A stretch of 19,570 nucleotides of DNA from JBBDWK01 sp040902885 (GCA_040902885.1 JBBDWK010000076.1:1-19570), one strand, 5' to 3'; positions 1 to 7,102 are shown, counted from the first letter of the stretch. Numbers and translations are program-made. The notes: generated by a model from the sequence alone, not told the origin.

Positions 1-24
1 CCGATCTGATCGGCATCAGATCGG
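1..24. repeat. Perfect 10-bp inverted repeat at window edge
   Basis: Bases 1-10 (CCGATCTGAT) are the exact reverse complement of bases 15-24 (ATCAGATCGG), separated by the four bases CGGC. As RNA it would form a 10-bp hairpin with a tetraloop. No T-run follows on the plus strand, so it is not a classic intrinsic terminator in that direction. It could be an operator for a dimeric regulator, or the end of a longer structure cut by the window edge. Confidence 0.6.
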
Positions 25-51
25 AATGACTGATCGACATCGTTGGAATGC
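6..51. repeat. Imperfect tandem direct repeat
   Basis: CTGATCGGCATC at 6-17 is repeated with one change as CTGATCGACATC at 30-41. Each copy is followed a few bases later by GGAATG (23-28 and 45-50). The unit is about 22-24 bases, and the first copy overlaps the inverted repeat at 1-24. It lies about 50 bases upstream of the VOC pseudogene, so it may be a leftover regulatory or repeat element; its role is unknown. Confidence 0.45.
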
Positions 52-98
52 GCAATCCACAATAGCTCGGACTGGTTAAAGAAGCGAAGGATAAAGTG

Positions 99-539
99 AT
101 GGGCAGTGTCGGTATTCGATACATCGTTCATGATGTCGAGGCAGCGATTTCGTTCTACACTCAGCAGCTGGGTTTCAGCGTTGACCTCAATCCTGCGCCC
201 GGGTTCGCCATGCTGTCGCGAGGCGAGCAACGTCTGCTGCTCAACGCGCCGGGAGCCGGCGAAGCAGGACAGGAAATGCCCGACGGCAGGCGGCCGGACT
301 TGGGGCTGGAACCACATCCAACTCCAGGTCGACGACCTCGCGAGCGAAGTTAAGAAGCTGCGTAGCGCGGTGCCCATTTCCGCAACGACATCGTGAGTGG
401 ACAAGGCGGCAAGCAGATTCTGGTCGACGGACCGTCAGGCAACCCGATCGAACTTTTCGAGCCCAACGAAAATGATAGGCTTACTTCCGCCGCCAAGGTT
501 CCGGGGGTGCGCTCGCTTGATTGGGAATGGCGAACATAG
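99..539 (+). pseudogene. Frameshifted VOC/glyoxalase-family protein
   Basis: The first frame reads as a typical VOC (vicinal oxygen chelate, glyoxalase/bleomycin-resistance) domain, with the opening GIRYIVHDVEAAISFYTQQL. After about base 295 the family-like sequence continues in the next frame (WNHIQLQVDDLASEVKKLR, from about 301). From base 372 it returns to the first frame (HFRNDIVSGQGGKQILVDGP, then NPIELFEPNE). The original frame carries stops at 351-353 and 363-365, so a full-length product needs two compensating frameshifts. ATG 99 is preferred over GTG 96 because GAAGG at 86-90 is then well spaced. The 3' tail overlaps the convergent SPW gene. Members of the family are metal-dependent enzymes or binding proteins; no specific substrate can be read here. 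The shifts could be sequencing errors, but decay is as likely. Confidence 0.75.
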
Positions 540-819
540 TCAGCAATAGAAGCGCAAGCGTAATCTGGTTTTGAGCAGCGGGCGGTCCCGGCCTCTCGAA
601 GCCGAAGTAAGCTGTTGCGCCAAGCCAGATTGCAACGGCTCCGATCGCAAGGTGCGCCCGCCGCGCTCGCTGTACAAATGACGCAGCCGCTAACAGGATC
701 ACCACGCAGCCAGGCAGGACGCTGATTAGCTCGAACCTCGATCCTTCCGCCTCTCCGAAGACCCATGGACTGGCGACCAGCCATCCGCCCAACAATATCT
801 CTAACCATCTAGCCCACAT
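481..819 (-). CDS. Small SPW-motif membrane protein
   Basis: This 112-residue hydrophobic protein carries an SPW-type motif (LLGGWLVASPWVFG, about residues 9-22) in its first membrane segment. Further hydrophobic stretches follow at about 33-47, 57-72 and 86-97, giving about four predicted membrane segments and a short charged tail. SPW-repeat proteins are small bacterial inner-membrane proteins of unknown function. This gene is the last of a minus-strand operon: the start codon is only 4 bases past the stop of the VKOR-like gene, with only a weak GACGGA ribosome site, so translation is probably coupled. Its 3' end overlaps the remains of the convergent VOC gene. Family assignment rests on the motif and hydrophobicity only. 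Confidence 0.7.
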   Translation of the reverse strand: MWARWLEILLGGWLVASPWVFGEAEGSRFELISVLPGCVVILLAAASFVQRARRAHLAIGAVAIWLGATAYFGFERPGPPAAQNQITLALLLLTMFAIPNQASAPPEPWRRK

Positions 820-823
820 TCCG

Positions 824-1435
824 TCATTGCCTCGCGAGAGCTACTTCATCGGCCTCGCGATGGTAGCGGCCCCAGAACACGTCCCACACAACGCGTGTGC
901 TGTTCGTCCGCGTCCAAACGCGCCACATGTACTTCAGGCTTGACCATACCTCGTCGTAAGCCCAGTAGACGAGGACAAGTGAGATGACAGCGGTCACGAG
1001 GCAAAGGAAACAGTATTGGCCAAGGATGAAGGTCTGAACCATGACAAGAATGACGCTTACGATTCCGAGCGGAATCACATCGATGCCAAACAGCACCACC
1101 AGCCAGGGCCGGTATTGCCATCGCCGTGTCGAGCCCGCCAGCCCGAATACTGCGTCTCCCAGATACGCTATCGCGCCCAGCACAGCGTCTGGTATCCCAA
1201 ACCAACGCTGCATACGATGCGATACGTCGGAATCGAGCACCTGCTGTGTCTGCGTTCCGAACACAGGGTCCCAAACGCCATCCACCAAGCGCCATTGGTA
1301 AGCCGCCATGTAGGCAGAGATCAAGAACGCAACCATTGCGAGCGCCGCGATCGGAATCCGTTGGCTCCACGCAGACGGATTATAGTCCCACGGCGGAGCA
1401 GCAACATGCAGATCAGAAGCGGTGTCAGCGCTCAT
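824..1435 (-). CDS. VKOR-family membrane protein lacking loop cysteines
   Basis: This 203-residue protein matches the vitamin K epoxide reductase (VKOR) family. Membrane segments lie at about 28-47, 84-100, 111-134 and 140-160. The active-site CxxC (C142-F-L-C145, in GQYCFLCLVTA) lies at the start of the last segment, where the family keeps it, and FGIP (79-82) fits the conserved stretch after the first loop. VKOR proteins pass electrons between quinones and thiols during disulfide bond formation. The two loop cysteines normally used as the shuttle pair are absent; C142 and C145 are the only cysteines in the protein. The start ATG overlaps the stop of the upstream SDR gene (ATGA), and the SPW gene follows after 4 bases, indicating one operon. 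It may work with another thiol partner or have a changed role. Confidence 0.8.
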   Translation of the reverse strand: MSADTASDLHVAAPPWDYNPSAWSQRIPIAALAMVAFLISAYMAAYQWRLVDGVWDPVFGTQTQQVLDSDVSHRMQRWFGIPDAVLGAIAYLGDAVFGLAGSTRRWQYRPWLVVLFGIDVIPLGIVSVILVMVQTFILGQYCFLCLVTAVISLVLVYWAYDEVWSSLKYMWRVWTRTNSTRVVWDVFWGRYHREADEVALARQ

Positions 1436-2517
1436 GTCTTCGAGGTCTCCGAATCGCGCCCCTTGCTTTCTTCGTTCACCAGCCCGTTAAGTTTGCGCCA
1501 GGCCACCGGATCTCGTTTCATGGCTTCAACAATTGCTGGCAGCGTGTCGCGCAACCGGTGGCTGGGATTCCAGTCGAGTTTCTCGCGAGCGTATTCGATG
1601 GAGACCGGGTAGTCATCGTCGGCACGATCGATCATCCAGGGACGTATGAAACTGTCTTCGTCGAGTTTGCTCTTTATCCAAGCCCCTGCTTTGGCCATCG
1701 CTTTCGGGATCCGAATGGTCGGCCAGTCGCGACCATGTACCAGCTCTCCGATGATGTCCTGAAGTTCGTCGTATTCCAGTTTCTCGGGTTCCGCCGCCAA
1801 AAAGACCTCATATTGCCCTAATTCTTTCCTGCGCTCGATAACGCGACGAATCAGATCGACGAGATCCTGAAGGTGGATATACGCCTGTCCGCTATCGGGG
1901 TCGCCTGGAAAGAAGTAGCTCTCCAGATCTTTGCGCGCGATCCGGTCAATCTGCTGCGCTATCGGAACTGTATGTCCGTCCTCGTTGTAGACACCGGCGA
2001 TACGCAGGATTACGGCAGGTATTTTACCGTGTTCTTGCTGGATGAGCCGCTCCGTTTCGAGCTTCGATTTCGGATAAGCCCATGCTGGCTCCAAAGGCGA
2101 TTGCTCTGTTATCGACTCTCCCTCCTCGGACGGTTTCATCAGGATGTGGGTGCTGGAAAAGACGAACTGCTCGACGTCGAAGCGCTGGAGTCCGCGCAGA
2201 AGACGCCTTGTGCCCTCGATTGTCAGTTCGCGGTAGAGCGGGCTGGGGTCGCCGCTGAAATCGTAGTAAGCGGCGAGATGGATCACGCTCACGATGTGCC
2301 TGCCCGCGTGCCGCTCCAGTTCTTCGAGCGCGGCGTTAACACTTGCGTCTTTTGTCAAATCGCAGTTGATGAAGTCGAGCTCTTCGGGATCTTTGTGCCG
2401 CCGCTCGATGTCGAACCCGACTTCGTGATAGGTGTGGCTAAGCGAACGGACAAGCGCGTCGCCGATGAGTCCTTCGCTGCCGGTGATAAGGATTACAGGC
2501 TTTCCGTCAGAGCGCAT
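1432..2517 (-). CDS. Extended SDR NAD(P)-dependent epimerase/dehydratase
   Basis: This 361-residue protein has the extended short-chain dehydrogenase fold. A Rossmann glycine motif is visible at residues 13-19 (GSEGLIG), a Ser-Ser-Thr at 121-123 and the catalytic Y148-x-x-x-K152 (YPKSK). A sugar-nucleotide epimerase or dehydratase type reaction is likely, but the substrate cannot be named. The open frame extends 70 codons further upstream, but that part reads as low-quality Ser/Arg/Thr-rich sequence. ATG 2517 is preceded by AGGA at a suitable distance and starts directly before the Rossmann strand. The gene overlaps the VKOR-like gene by 4 bases, so both are co-translated. The charged C-terminal tail (about 340-361) is atypical and probably disordered. 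Confidence 0.85.
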   Translation of the reverse strand: MRSDGKPVILITGSEGLIGDALVRSLSHTYHEVGFDIERRHKDPEELDFINCDLTKDASVNAALEELERHAGRHIVSVIHLAAYYDFSGDPSPLYRELTIEGTRRLLRGLQRFDVEQFVFSSTHILMKPSEEGESITEQSPLEPAWAYPKSKLETERLIQQEHGKIPAVILRIAGVYNEDGHTVPIAQQIDRIARKDLESYFFPGDPDSGQAYIHLQDLVDLIRRVIERRKELGQYEVFLAAEPEKLEYDELQDIIGELVHGRDWPTIRIPKAMAKAGAWIKSKLDEDSFIRPWMIDRADDDYPVSIEYAREKLDWNPSHRLRDTLPAIVEAMKRDPVAWRKLNGLVNEESKGRDSETSKT

Positions 2518-3020
2518 TGTTATCCTAAGTGGACTCCGCTGCCCGAATTCGATTCTATATCGGCTGGTGGTCCTCGCCGTGCTCGTGGTGATCGCCGCAG
2601 TCGCGGAAGAGATCCACTTCCGCCGGCTGAAGCGCAAGGGCATCGACGATCCCGGATTGCGCGCCGCCAAGCGTGAGGCGAACTGGGTACCGCTCCGGGT
2701 GGAAGCGGTGATGCTGTGCCCGCCCAAACTCGCTCATGGGAAGCCCGTGGTGCAATCGCCGGAGGCCCGGTGAGGGTCTGCTTCCCCTGTGTGGCTCAGT
2801 CCGCTGCGGAGGCTCCGAGGCGTGGACAACGGCGCGGATTCCCGCCTCAGGCAGCGCCGGATTCAGCAGCTTTAAGAGCGAGGTGTCGGAGATTTTCGAT
2901 GTCGGAATCATCGAGCTTCGAAAGGTCGAGCTTTGCCGCTACCGCTGCCGTGAGTTCGCGAGAAAATCGCAGAAGTCCAGCAGAATCAGCGTTTGATATG
3001 GATAACTGCTTTGGATTGAG
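2518..3020. other. Gene-poor stretch between SDR operon and tRNA-Lys
   Basis: About 500 bases without a gene that can be defended. Two coding-like islands are present. On the plus strand about 2546-2773 encodes one hydrophobic segment followed by a basic stretch (RLVVLAVLVVIAAVAEE, then HFRRLKRKG), with no start codon outside the antisense SDR gene. On the minus strand about 2847-2990 encodes a plausible amphipathic helix (ELTAAVAAKLDLSKLDDSDI) that has no ATG, GTG or TTG start downstream of the tRNA. Both look like remnants. No integrase, terminal repeat or copy of the tRNA 3' end was seen. Confidence 0.4.
2552..2557 (-). promoter_or_regulatory. Candidate -10 element of the SDR-VKOR-SPW operon
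   Basis: On the minus strand TAGAAT occurs about 35 bases before the SDR start codon and would leave a leader of roughly 28 bases containing the AGGA ribosome site. No convincing -35 hexamer is seen at 16-18 bases, so this is a weak call. Confidence 0.3.
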
Positions 3021-3096
3021 TGGTGAGCGCGGAAGGAATCGAACCTTCAACCTAGTGATTAAGAGTCACTTGCTCTGCCAATTGAGCTACGCGCCC
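3021..3096 (-). tRNA. tRNA-Lys (anticodon CTT)
   Basis: The minus strand folds into a complete 76-base tRNA with encoded CCA. The acceptor GGGCGCG pairs with CGCGCTC, with one G-U wobble. The D arm is GCTC/GAGC. The anticodon stem AGTGA/TCACT holds loop CTCTTAA, giving anticodon CTT for lysine AAG. The variable loop is AGGTT and the T arm is GAAGG/CCTTC around TTCGATT. The 5' end is only 22 bases past the stop of the iron-sulfur gene on the same strand. The 3' end borders the gene-poor stretch, where sampled GC falls. Confidence 0.95.
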
Positions 3097-3117
3097 CGAG
3101 TGGTGTGCCTTTTCTTT

Positions 3118-3123
3118 TTTATA
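3118..3123 (-). promoter_or_regulatory. Candidate -10 element for tRNA-Lys
   Basis: TATAAA on the minus strand overlaps the TAA stop (3119-3121) of the iron-sulfur gene and would place transcription start near 3111, about 14 bases before the mature tRNA 5' end. The -35 region (around 3141-3146) does not resemble the consensus. Co-transcription with the upstream gene is the alternative. Confidence 0.35.
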
Positions 3124-4975
3124 GCACATCGCGCGCCGGCCTGGCCGGTAAAGATTGCGCCGCAAGCTGCGCGATATCCAGCAGTTGGGGCGGCTCCGGC
3201 GTAATCTGCCCGAGCGCGTCCCGGAACATCGTGGCGCAGAATGGGCACGCCGCCCCGATCACTCCCGCGCCCGTCGCCACCAGCTCCTGTGCCCGCTCCA
3301 CATTGACGCGCCTGCCCTGCTCCTCGCCCAGGAACATCATGCCGCCACCCGCGCCGCAGCAAAACGAGCGCTCTCTCGTCCGCGCCGGTTCCACCACCAC
3401 CGCCGCCCGCCCGATCACCTCCCGAGGCTCGTCGTACACTCCGCGGTACCGGCCCAGGTAGCACGGATCGTGATAGACCACCTTTCGCTGCCCGTCTGTC
3501 GCCGCCGGCAGCTTCGACTGAAAGCGCGCCAGAAGCTCGCTGTGGTGCTCGATCGCGAATGTCGCTCCCGCCTCGGCCCAGTCGTTTGAAATCGTCCGCA
3601 CGCAATGCGGGCAGATGGAGAGCATCTTCCCGACCTTGGCCGTCTTCAAATGTTCGATGTTGGTCTCCGCAAGCTGCGAAAACCCCAGGTCGTTGCCGAG
3701 CCTTCGCGCCGGATCGCCCGTGCACTTCTCCTTCGCCAGCACGCCGTACGTGATGCCCAGGTAGTCGAGCACCTGCACCAGCGAGAGAATAATTTCGCGC
3801 CCCTGCGGATCGAACGCGCCCATGCAGCCCAGCCAGAGACAGTACTCCTGCGTGCCGTCATAGAGCGGCAGCCCGTTCTTCTCGATGAACTTCTGGCGCT
3901 CGCTCGGCGCGAAGCCCAACGCGTTGCCCTTGCGCTCCAGATTGTTGAAGAGGTTCGCCCCGTGCTCGTCCTCCCACTTACCGGTATTCACCGCGCCCCG
4001 GCGCAGGCCAATGATCATCGGCAGGTGCTGGATCCCCACCGGGCACTGGTATTCGCAGCCGCCGCAGGTGGTGCACTGGAAAGCCGCCTGCTGCGAGACG
4101 TGAGTGCCGAGAATCGGCTCCTGGCCCGCGTTGCCGTGCTCCAGCAGATAATCGCGCACGCCCAGGATCACCTCTTTCGGGTTCAGAACTTTACCGGTGT
4201 TGAACGCCGGGCAGTGCTCGGTGCAGCGCCCGCACTCGACGCAGGAGAAGGCCTGCAAGGCATCGACGCGCCGCACGTCTTTTCCGGTCTCCATCCCGAA
4301 GTCTTCGTCGCCCTGGAGCGGGGGAATGGCGCTGAAGCCGTGCCGCCGCGCGAAGATCGCGGCCGGGCTCAAGACCAGGTGCAGGTGCTTGGTGTGCGGA
4401 ATCAGCGGCAGGAAGACCAGCAGCGCGAGCGTGTGCAGCCACCAGTTCACGCGGCTCTCGGGAATCCGGAAGGTGGCCAGATAGGTGGCCATCAACATGA
4501 AGATCAGGAAGGCGATGAGGCCCGATTCGAGCGAGACCTTCGTGCCCAGCCAGATGGGACGGACCGCAAACCGCCGAACCGCCAGGCCTGCTATGGAGAC
4601 GGCCACCGCCGCCGCGAAGACTCCCGCGGTCCAGAAATAAACCCTTGAAAAAGCGCTCTCTCGCTCGAGCAGGTGCCCGCCGAAGCCCGCGGCCACGTGG
4701 TCGATGGTGACCAGTGCGAAGGCGCAGAATCCCCAGAAAACAAAAGCATGCGCGAGGCCGGGGAGAGGCCGTTCGCGGATGACCTTGCCTTGCAGCAGCA
4801 CCTCCCAGACGAAGGCGCGCACGCGCGGACCTATGGGCCGCAAGCTGAAACTGGCGTCCGGGCTTGCGCAGCGAATGAGGCGAAGCACCCTTCCGAACCG
4901 GCGGGCGAAAAGGACGAGCGATGCAAGGAGCAGGGTTGAAAAAAGGACCGTTTCCCCAACGGTGAAGTCGATCAT
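3119..4975 (-). CDS. Membrane-bound (Fe-S) oxidoreductase, heterodisulfide reductase-like
   Basis: This 618-residue protein has an N-terminal NarI-like membrane part with about five segments (about 4-24, 74-95, 113-133, 150-168, 178-194). Histidines such as H181, H194 and H197 could bind heme. Two 4Fe-4S motifs follow: C245/C248/C251/C255 (CVECGRCTEHCP) and C301/C304/C307/C311. The C-terminal half has two CCG-type cysteine-rich domains, with CLWLGCMG and CPHC in the first, and CYLGRYRGVYDEP, CCGAGGG and CPFC in the second. Such fusions are thought to pass electrons between a soluble donor, often an electron-transfer flavoprotein, and the quinone pool. No ETF genes are seen in this window. ATG 4975 begins just before the first membrane segment; ATG 4999 would add eight residues. 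The gene is divergent from the UXS-like gene across about 50 bases, and the tRNA follows closely. Confidence 0.88.
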   Translation of the reverse strand: MIDFTVGETVLFSTLLLASLVLFARRFGRVLRLIRCASPDASFSLRPIGPRVRAFVWEVLLQGKVIRERPLPGLAHAFVFWGFCAFALVTIDHVAAGFGGHLLERESAFSRVYFWTAGVFAAAVAVSIAGLAVRRFAVRPIWLGTKVSLESGLIAFLIFMLMATYLATFRIPESRVNWWLHTLALLVFLPLIPHTKHLHLVLSPAAIFARRHGFSAIPPLQGDEDFGMETGKDVRRVDALQAFSCVECGRCTEHCPAFNTGKVLNPKEVILGVRDYLLEHGNAGQEPILGTHVSQQAAFQCTTCGGCEYQCPVGIQHLPMIIGLRRGAVNTGKWEDEHGANLFNNLERKGNALGFAPSERQKFIEKNGLPLYDGTQEYCLWLGCMGAFDPQGREIILSLVQVLDYLGITYGVLAKEKCTGDPARRLGNDLGFSQLAETNIEHLKTAKVGKMLSICPHCVRTISNDWAEAGATFAIEHHSELLARFQSKLPAATDGQRKVVYHDPCYLGRYRGVYDEPREVIGRAAVVVEPARTRERSFCCGAGGGMMFLGEEQGRRVNVERAQELVATGAGVIGAACPFCATMFRDALGQITPEPPQLLDIAQLAAQSLPARPARDVL

Positions 4976-4999
4976 GACTCTCTGCACCGACTGTACCAT

Positions 5000-5005
5000 T
5001 ACAAT
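5000..5005 (+). promoter_or_regulatory. Candidate -10 element for the UXS-like gene
   Basis: TACAAT lies in the 52-base divergent gap. Transcription would start near 5012, just ahead of the GGAGGT ribosome site at 5015-5020. This excludes ATG 5004 as start codon and fits the TTG at 5028. No clear -35 element is visible. Confidence 0.35.
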
Positions 5006-5014
5006 GAAGATTCT

Positions 5015-5020
5015 GGAGGT
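5015..5020 (+). promoter_or_regulatory. Strong ribosome binding site deciding a TTG start
   Basis: GGAGGT is followed by seven bases and TTG at 5028. The protein from this TTG begins MRFLVSGAAGFLGSH, the usual start of this family. The upstream in-frame ATG at 5004 has no ribosome site and would add eight residues. Confidence 0.7.
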
Positions 5021-5027
5021 CTTTCGA

Positions 5028-5969
5028 TTGAGATTCCTGGTATCCGGAGCGGCCGGTTTTCTCGGTTCGCACATGTGCGACCGGCTTCTTCGGGAGGGGT
5101 ACGACGTAATCGGCGTGGACAACCTGCTGACCGGTTCATGGGCGAATCTGGAGCACTTGAAGGGTGAGGGCCGCTTCCGCTTCCTTCGCGCGGACGTCAC
5201 CGAACCGCTCGCGGTGGATGAGCCGCTCGATGGCGTCCTTCATCTGGCGTCGCCGGCCAGCCCGATGGACTACTTGCGGCACCCCATCGAGACGCTGGAC
5301 GTTGGCTCGCTGGGGACACGGCGCATGCTCGAGCTGGCGCGTGGGCGCGCCGCCCGGTTCCTTCTCACTTCCACCTCGGAGTGCTACGGCGACCCGCTGG
5401 TTCACCCGCAGAGCGAAACCTATTGGGGCAACGTGAACCCCGTGGGACCGCGCTCCTGCTACGACGAAAGCAAGCGTTTTGCCGAGGCGCTGACCATGGC
5501 GTATCACCGCCGCCACGGCCTGAGGACGAACATCGCGCGCATCTTCAACACCTACGGTCCCCGAATGAAGCTGGACGATGGGCGCGTGGTTCCGGCGTTT
5601 CTCGACCAGGCCCTGCGAGGCGCGCCGATGACGGTCTTCGGCGACGGGGGCCAGACGCGCAGCTTCTGCTACGTGGACGATATGATCGAGGGGCTGTTCC
5701 GGCTCTCGTTTTCGGAAGAAAGGTACCCCGTAAATATCGGCAATCCGCACGAGATGACCATTCTCGAATTTGCGCGGCACATCCAGCGGCTGGTGGGCGC
5801 GGAGGCCAAGATCGAGTTCCGTCCCCTGCCGGAGGACGACCCGAGGCAGCGCCGGCCGGACATTACGAAAGCGCGCGAGCTGCTGCGCTGGGAGCCCGCG
5901 GTCGCGCTGGATGACGGACTGCGCGAGACCATCGGATATTTCCGCACGATGCAGGCCACAGTGGCGTGA
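5028..5969 (+). CDS. UDP-glucuronate decarboxylase-like SDR (UXS)
   Basis: This 313-residue protein closely resembles UDP-glucuronate decarboxylase (UDP-xylose synthase), which makes UDP-xylose from UDP-glucuronate with bound NAD+. The Rossmann motif GAAGFLG is at 7-13, Thr-Ser-Thr at 114-116 with E118, and Y145-x-x-x-K149 is catalytic. The stretch HPQSETYWGNVNPVGPRSCY (126-145) and the later NTYGPRM are strongly typical of this family. Length matches the usual 310-320 residues. The likely start is TTG, chosen from the GGAGGT site. The enzyme would supply pentose sugar nucleotides for polysaccharide or lipopolysaccharide, although no glycosyltransferases are nearby. Related dTDP-glucose dehydratases are a less likely alternative. 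The VWFA gene begins about 85 bases downstream. Confidence 0.85.
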   Translation: MRFLVSGAAGFLGSHMCDRLLREGYDVIGVDNLLTGSWANLEHLKGEGRFRFLRADVTEPLAVDEPLDGVLHLASPASPMDYLRHPIETLDVGSLGTRRMLELARGRAARFLLTSTSECYGDPLVHPQSETYWGNVNPVGPRSCYDESKRFAEALTMAYHRRHGLRTNIARIFNTYGPRMKLDDGRVVPAFLDQALRGAPMTVFGDGGQTRSFCYVDDMIEGLFRLSFSEERYPVNIGNPHEMTILEFARHIQRLVGAEAKIEFRPLPEDDPRQRRPDITKARELLRWEPAVALDDGLRETIGYFRTMQATVA

Positions 5970-6029
5970 GGAGCCCAGGAACCTACGGTGCGCGAGCAAA
6001 ATGACCGAGCCCTTCCGTCGAATTAAGGT

Positions 6030-6035
6030 TAGAAT
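6030..6035 (+). promoter_or_regulatory. Candidate -10 element for the VWFA gene
   Basis: TAGAAT lies ten bases before GTG 6046 and nineteen before ATG 6055. The first distance matches the short -10-to-start geometry seen at other genes in this window. No -35 is clear. Confidence 0.3.
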
Positions 6036-6054
6036 GTAGGGGTTGGTGCCTTCC

Positions 6055-7077
6055 ATGCTACTCCGCTGGATTCTCGCCGGTTTGACTCTTTGTAGCGTGG
6101 CCCTCGCCCAGAACGAGCAGCCGCGCATCACCGTGCAGGTCAACGAGGTTATCGTTCCGGTGACCGTCACCGACGACCAGGGCCGCTTCGTCTCGGACCT
6201 CGACGTCGAAGACTTCCGGATATTCGACGAGGGCAGGGAGCAGAAGATCCGCTTCTTCAATCGCGAGCGCAGTCAGCCCGTGGTGGTCGGTTTCCTGCTC
6301 GACATGAGCAACGCGACGCGCCTCCATTGGAAGACCTATCAGGAGGCGGCCATCGACCTGGTGCTGAACCTTCTGCCGGGCGACAAGAAGTACAGCGGCT
6401 ATCTGATTTCATACGGCAACGAGGCCGAGCTGCTGATCAACACCACCAGCGACCCGGAGAAGATCCTGGAGAGCATTCGCAAGATGAAGCCCGGCGGCGG
6501 CGCCGCGCTTTTCGACGCCATCTACGCGGCCTGCACCAACCGCAGTCTGGTGAAGGGCGAGCCGTACGAGCCGCGGCGCGTGCTGATCGTGATCGGGGAC
6601 GGGCACGACAACGCCAGCAAGAAGAGCATGGAGGAAGTGCTGGAGATCGCGCAGCGCAACCTGGTAACTATCTACTCGATGAGCACCGTGGCCTTCGGAT
6701 TCAACGTGGAGGGCGAGGTGAATCTGAAGCGGCTGGCCGAGGAGACGGGCGGGCGCGTCGAGTATCCGCTGCAAAACCTCTACTCGAAGGTTTCCGGTTA
6801 TCTCTCGAATCCCTCGGACGAAGGCAATTACGCCTACAAGGTGGGCACCGGAGGGTACGCCGCCGAAATCGCTTCGGGCGTCTTCCGGGCGATCGCCAAT
6901 CTGGCCGGGGAGATCACCACCCAGTACATTCTGCGGTATATTCCGGACATGGATGAGTCGCCCAAGGTGTTCCGGAACCTGAGGGTAGAGGTGCCGAGCC
7001 TGCCGACCGTCAAAATCAGGGCGCGTAAGGGCTACTATCCGGCGGCGCCGCCGGCCGGGCCGTCCAGTTCCAATTAG
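6055..7077 (+). CDS. Secreted VWFA-related (acidobacterial-type) protein
   Basis: This 340-residue protein has a Sec signal peptide (MLLRWILAGLTLCSVALAQ, cleavage expected near residue 19). A short beta domain follows (VNEVIVPVTVTDDQGRFV to IFDEGREQKIRFF), then a von Willebrand factor A domain beginning at VVVGFLLDMSN (about 77-86). This arrangement is that of the VWFA-related family known mainly from Acidobacteria. The metal site is degenerate: DMSNA (83-87) instead of DxSxS, and GGAALFDAI lacks the usual threonine, while an aspartate remains in VIGDGHDN. The protein is probably periplasmic or surface-associated with a binding role; its partner is unknown. GTG 6046 is an alternative start that adds three residues. 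The ribosome site is ambiguous (AGGGG 6038-6042). The S24 gene follows after 25 bases, likely in the same transcript. Confidence 0.85.
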   Translation: MLLRWILAGLTLCSVALAQNEQPRITVQVNEVIVPVTVTDDQGRFVSDLDVEDFRIFDEGREQKIRFFNRERSQPVVVGFLLDMSNATRLHWKTYQEAAIDLVLNLLPGDKKYSGYLISYGNEAELLINTTSDPEKILESIRKMKPGGGAALFDAIYAACTNRSLVKGEPYEPRRVLIVIGDGHDNASKKSMEEVLEIAQRNLVTIYSMSTVAFGFNVEGEVNLKRLAEETGGRVEYPLQNLYSKVSGYLSNPSDEGNYAYKVGTGGYAAEIASGVFRAIANLAGEITTQYILRYIPDMDESPKVFRNLRVEVPSLPTVKIRARKGYYPAAPPAGPSSSN

Positions 7078-7102
7078 CCGCCGGCCGCGGGAGACTTTTC
7101 CG

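Noticed and set aside
2847..3050. 67-codon minus-strand frame starting inside tRNA-Lys
   Set aside because: Its ATG lies inside the tRNA and no other start codon is available, so it is treated as a remnant and not as a gene.
3605..4648. Long plus-strand open frame opposite the iron-sulfur gene
   Set aside because: It is antisense to conserved cysteine clusters and has shadow-like composition with no family features.
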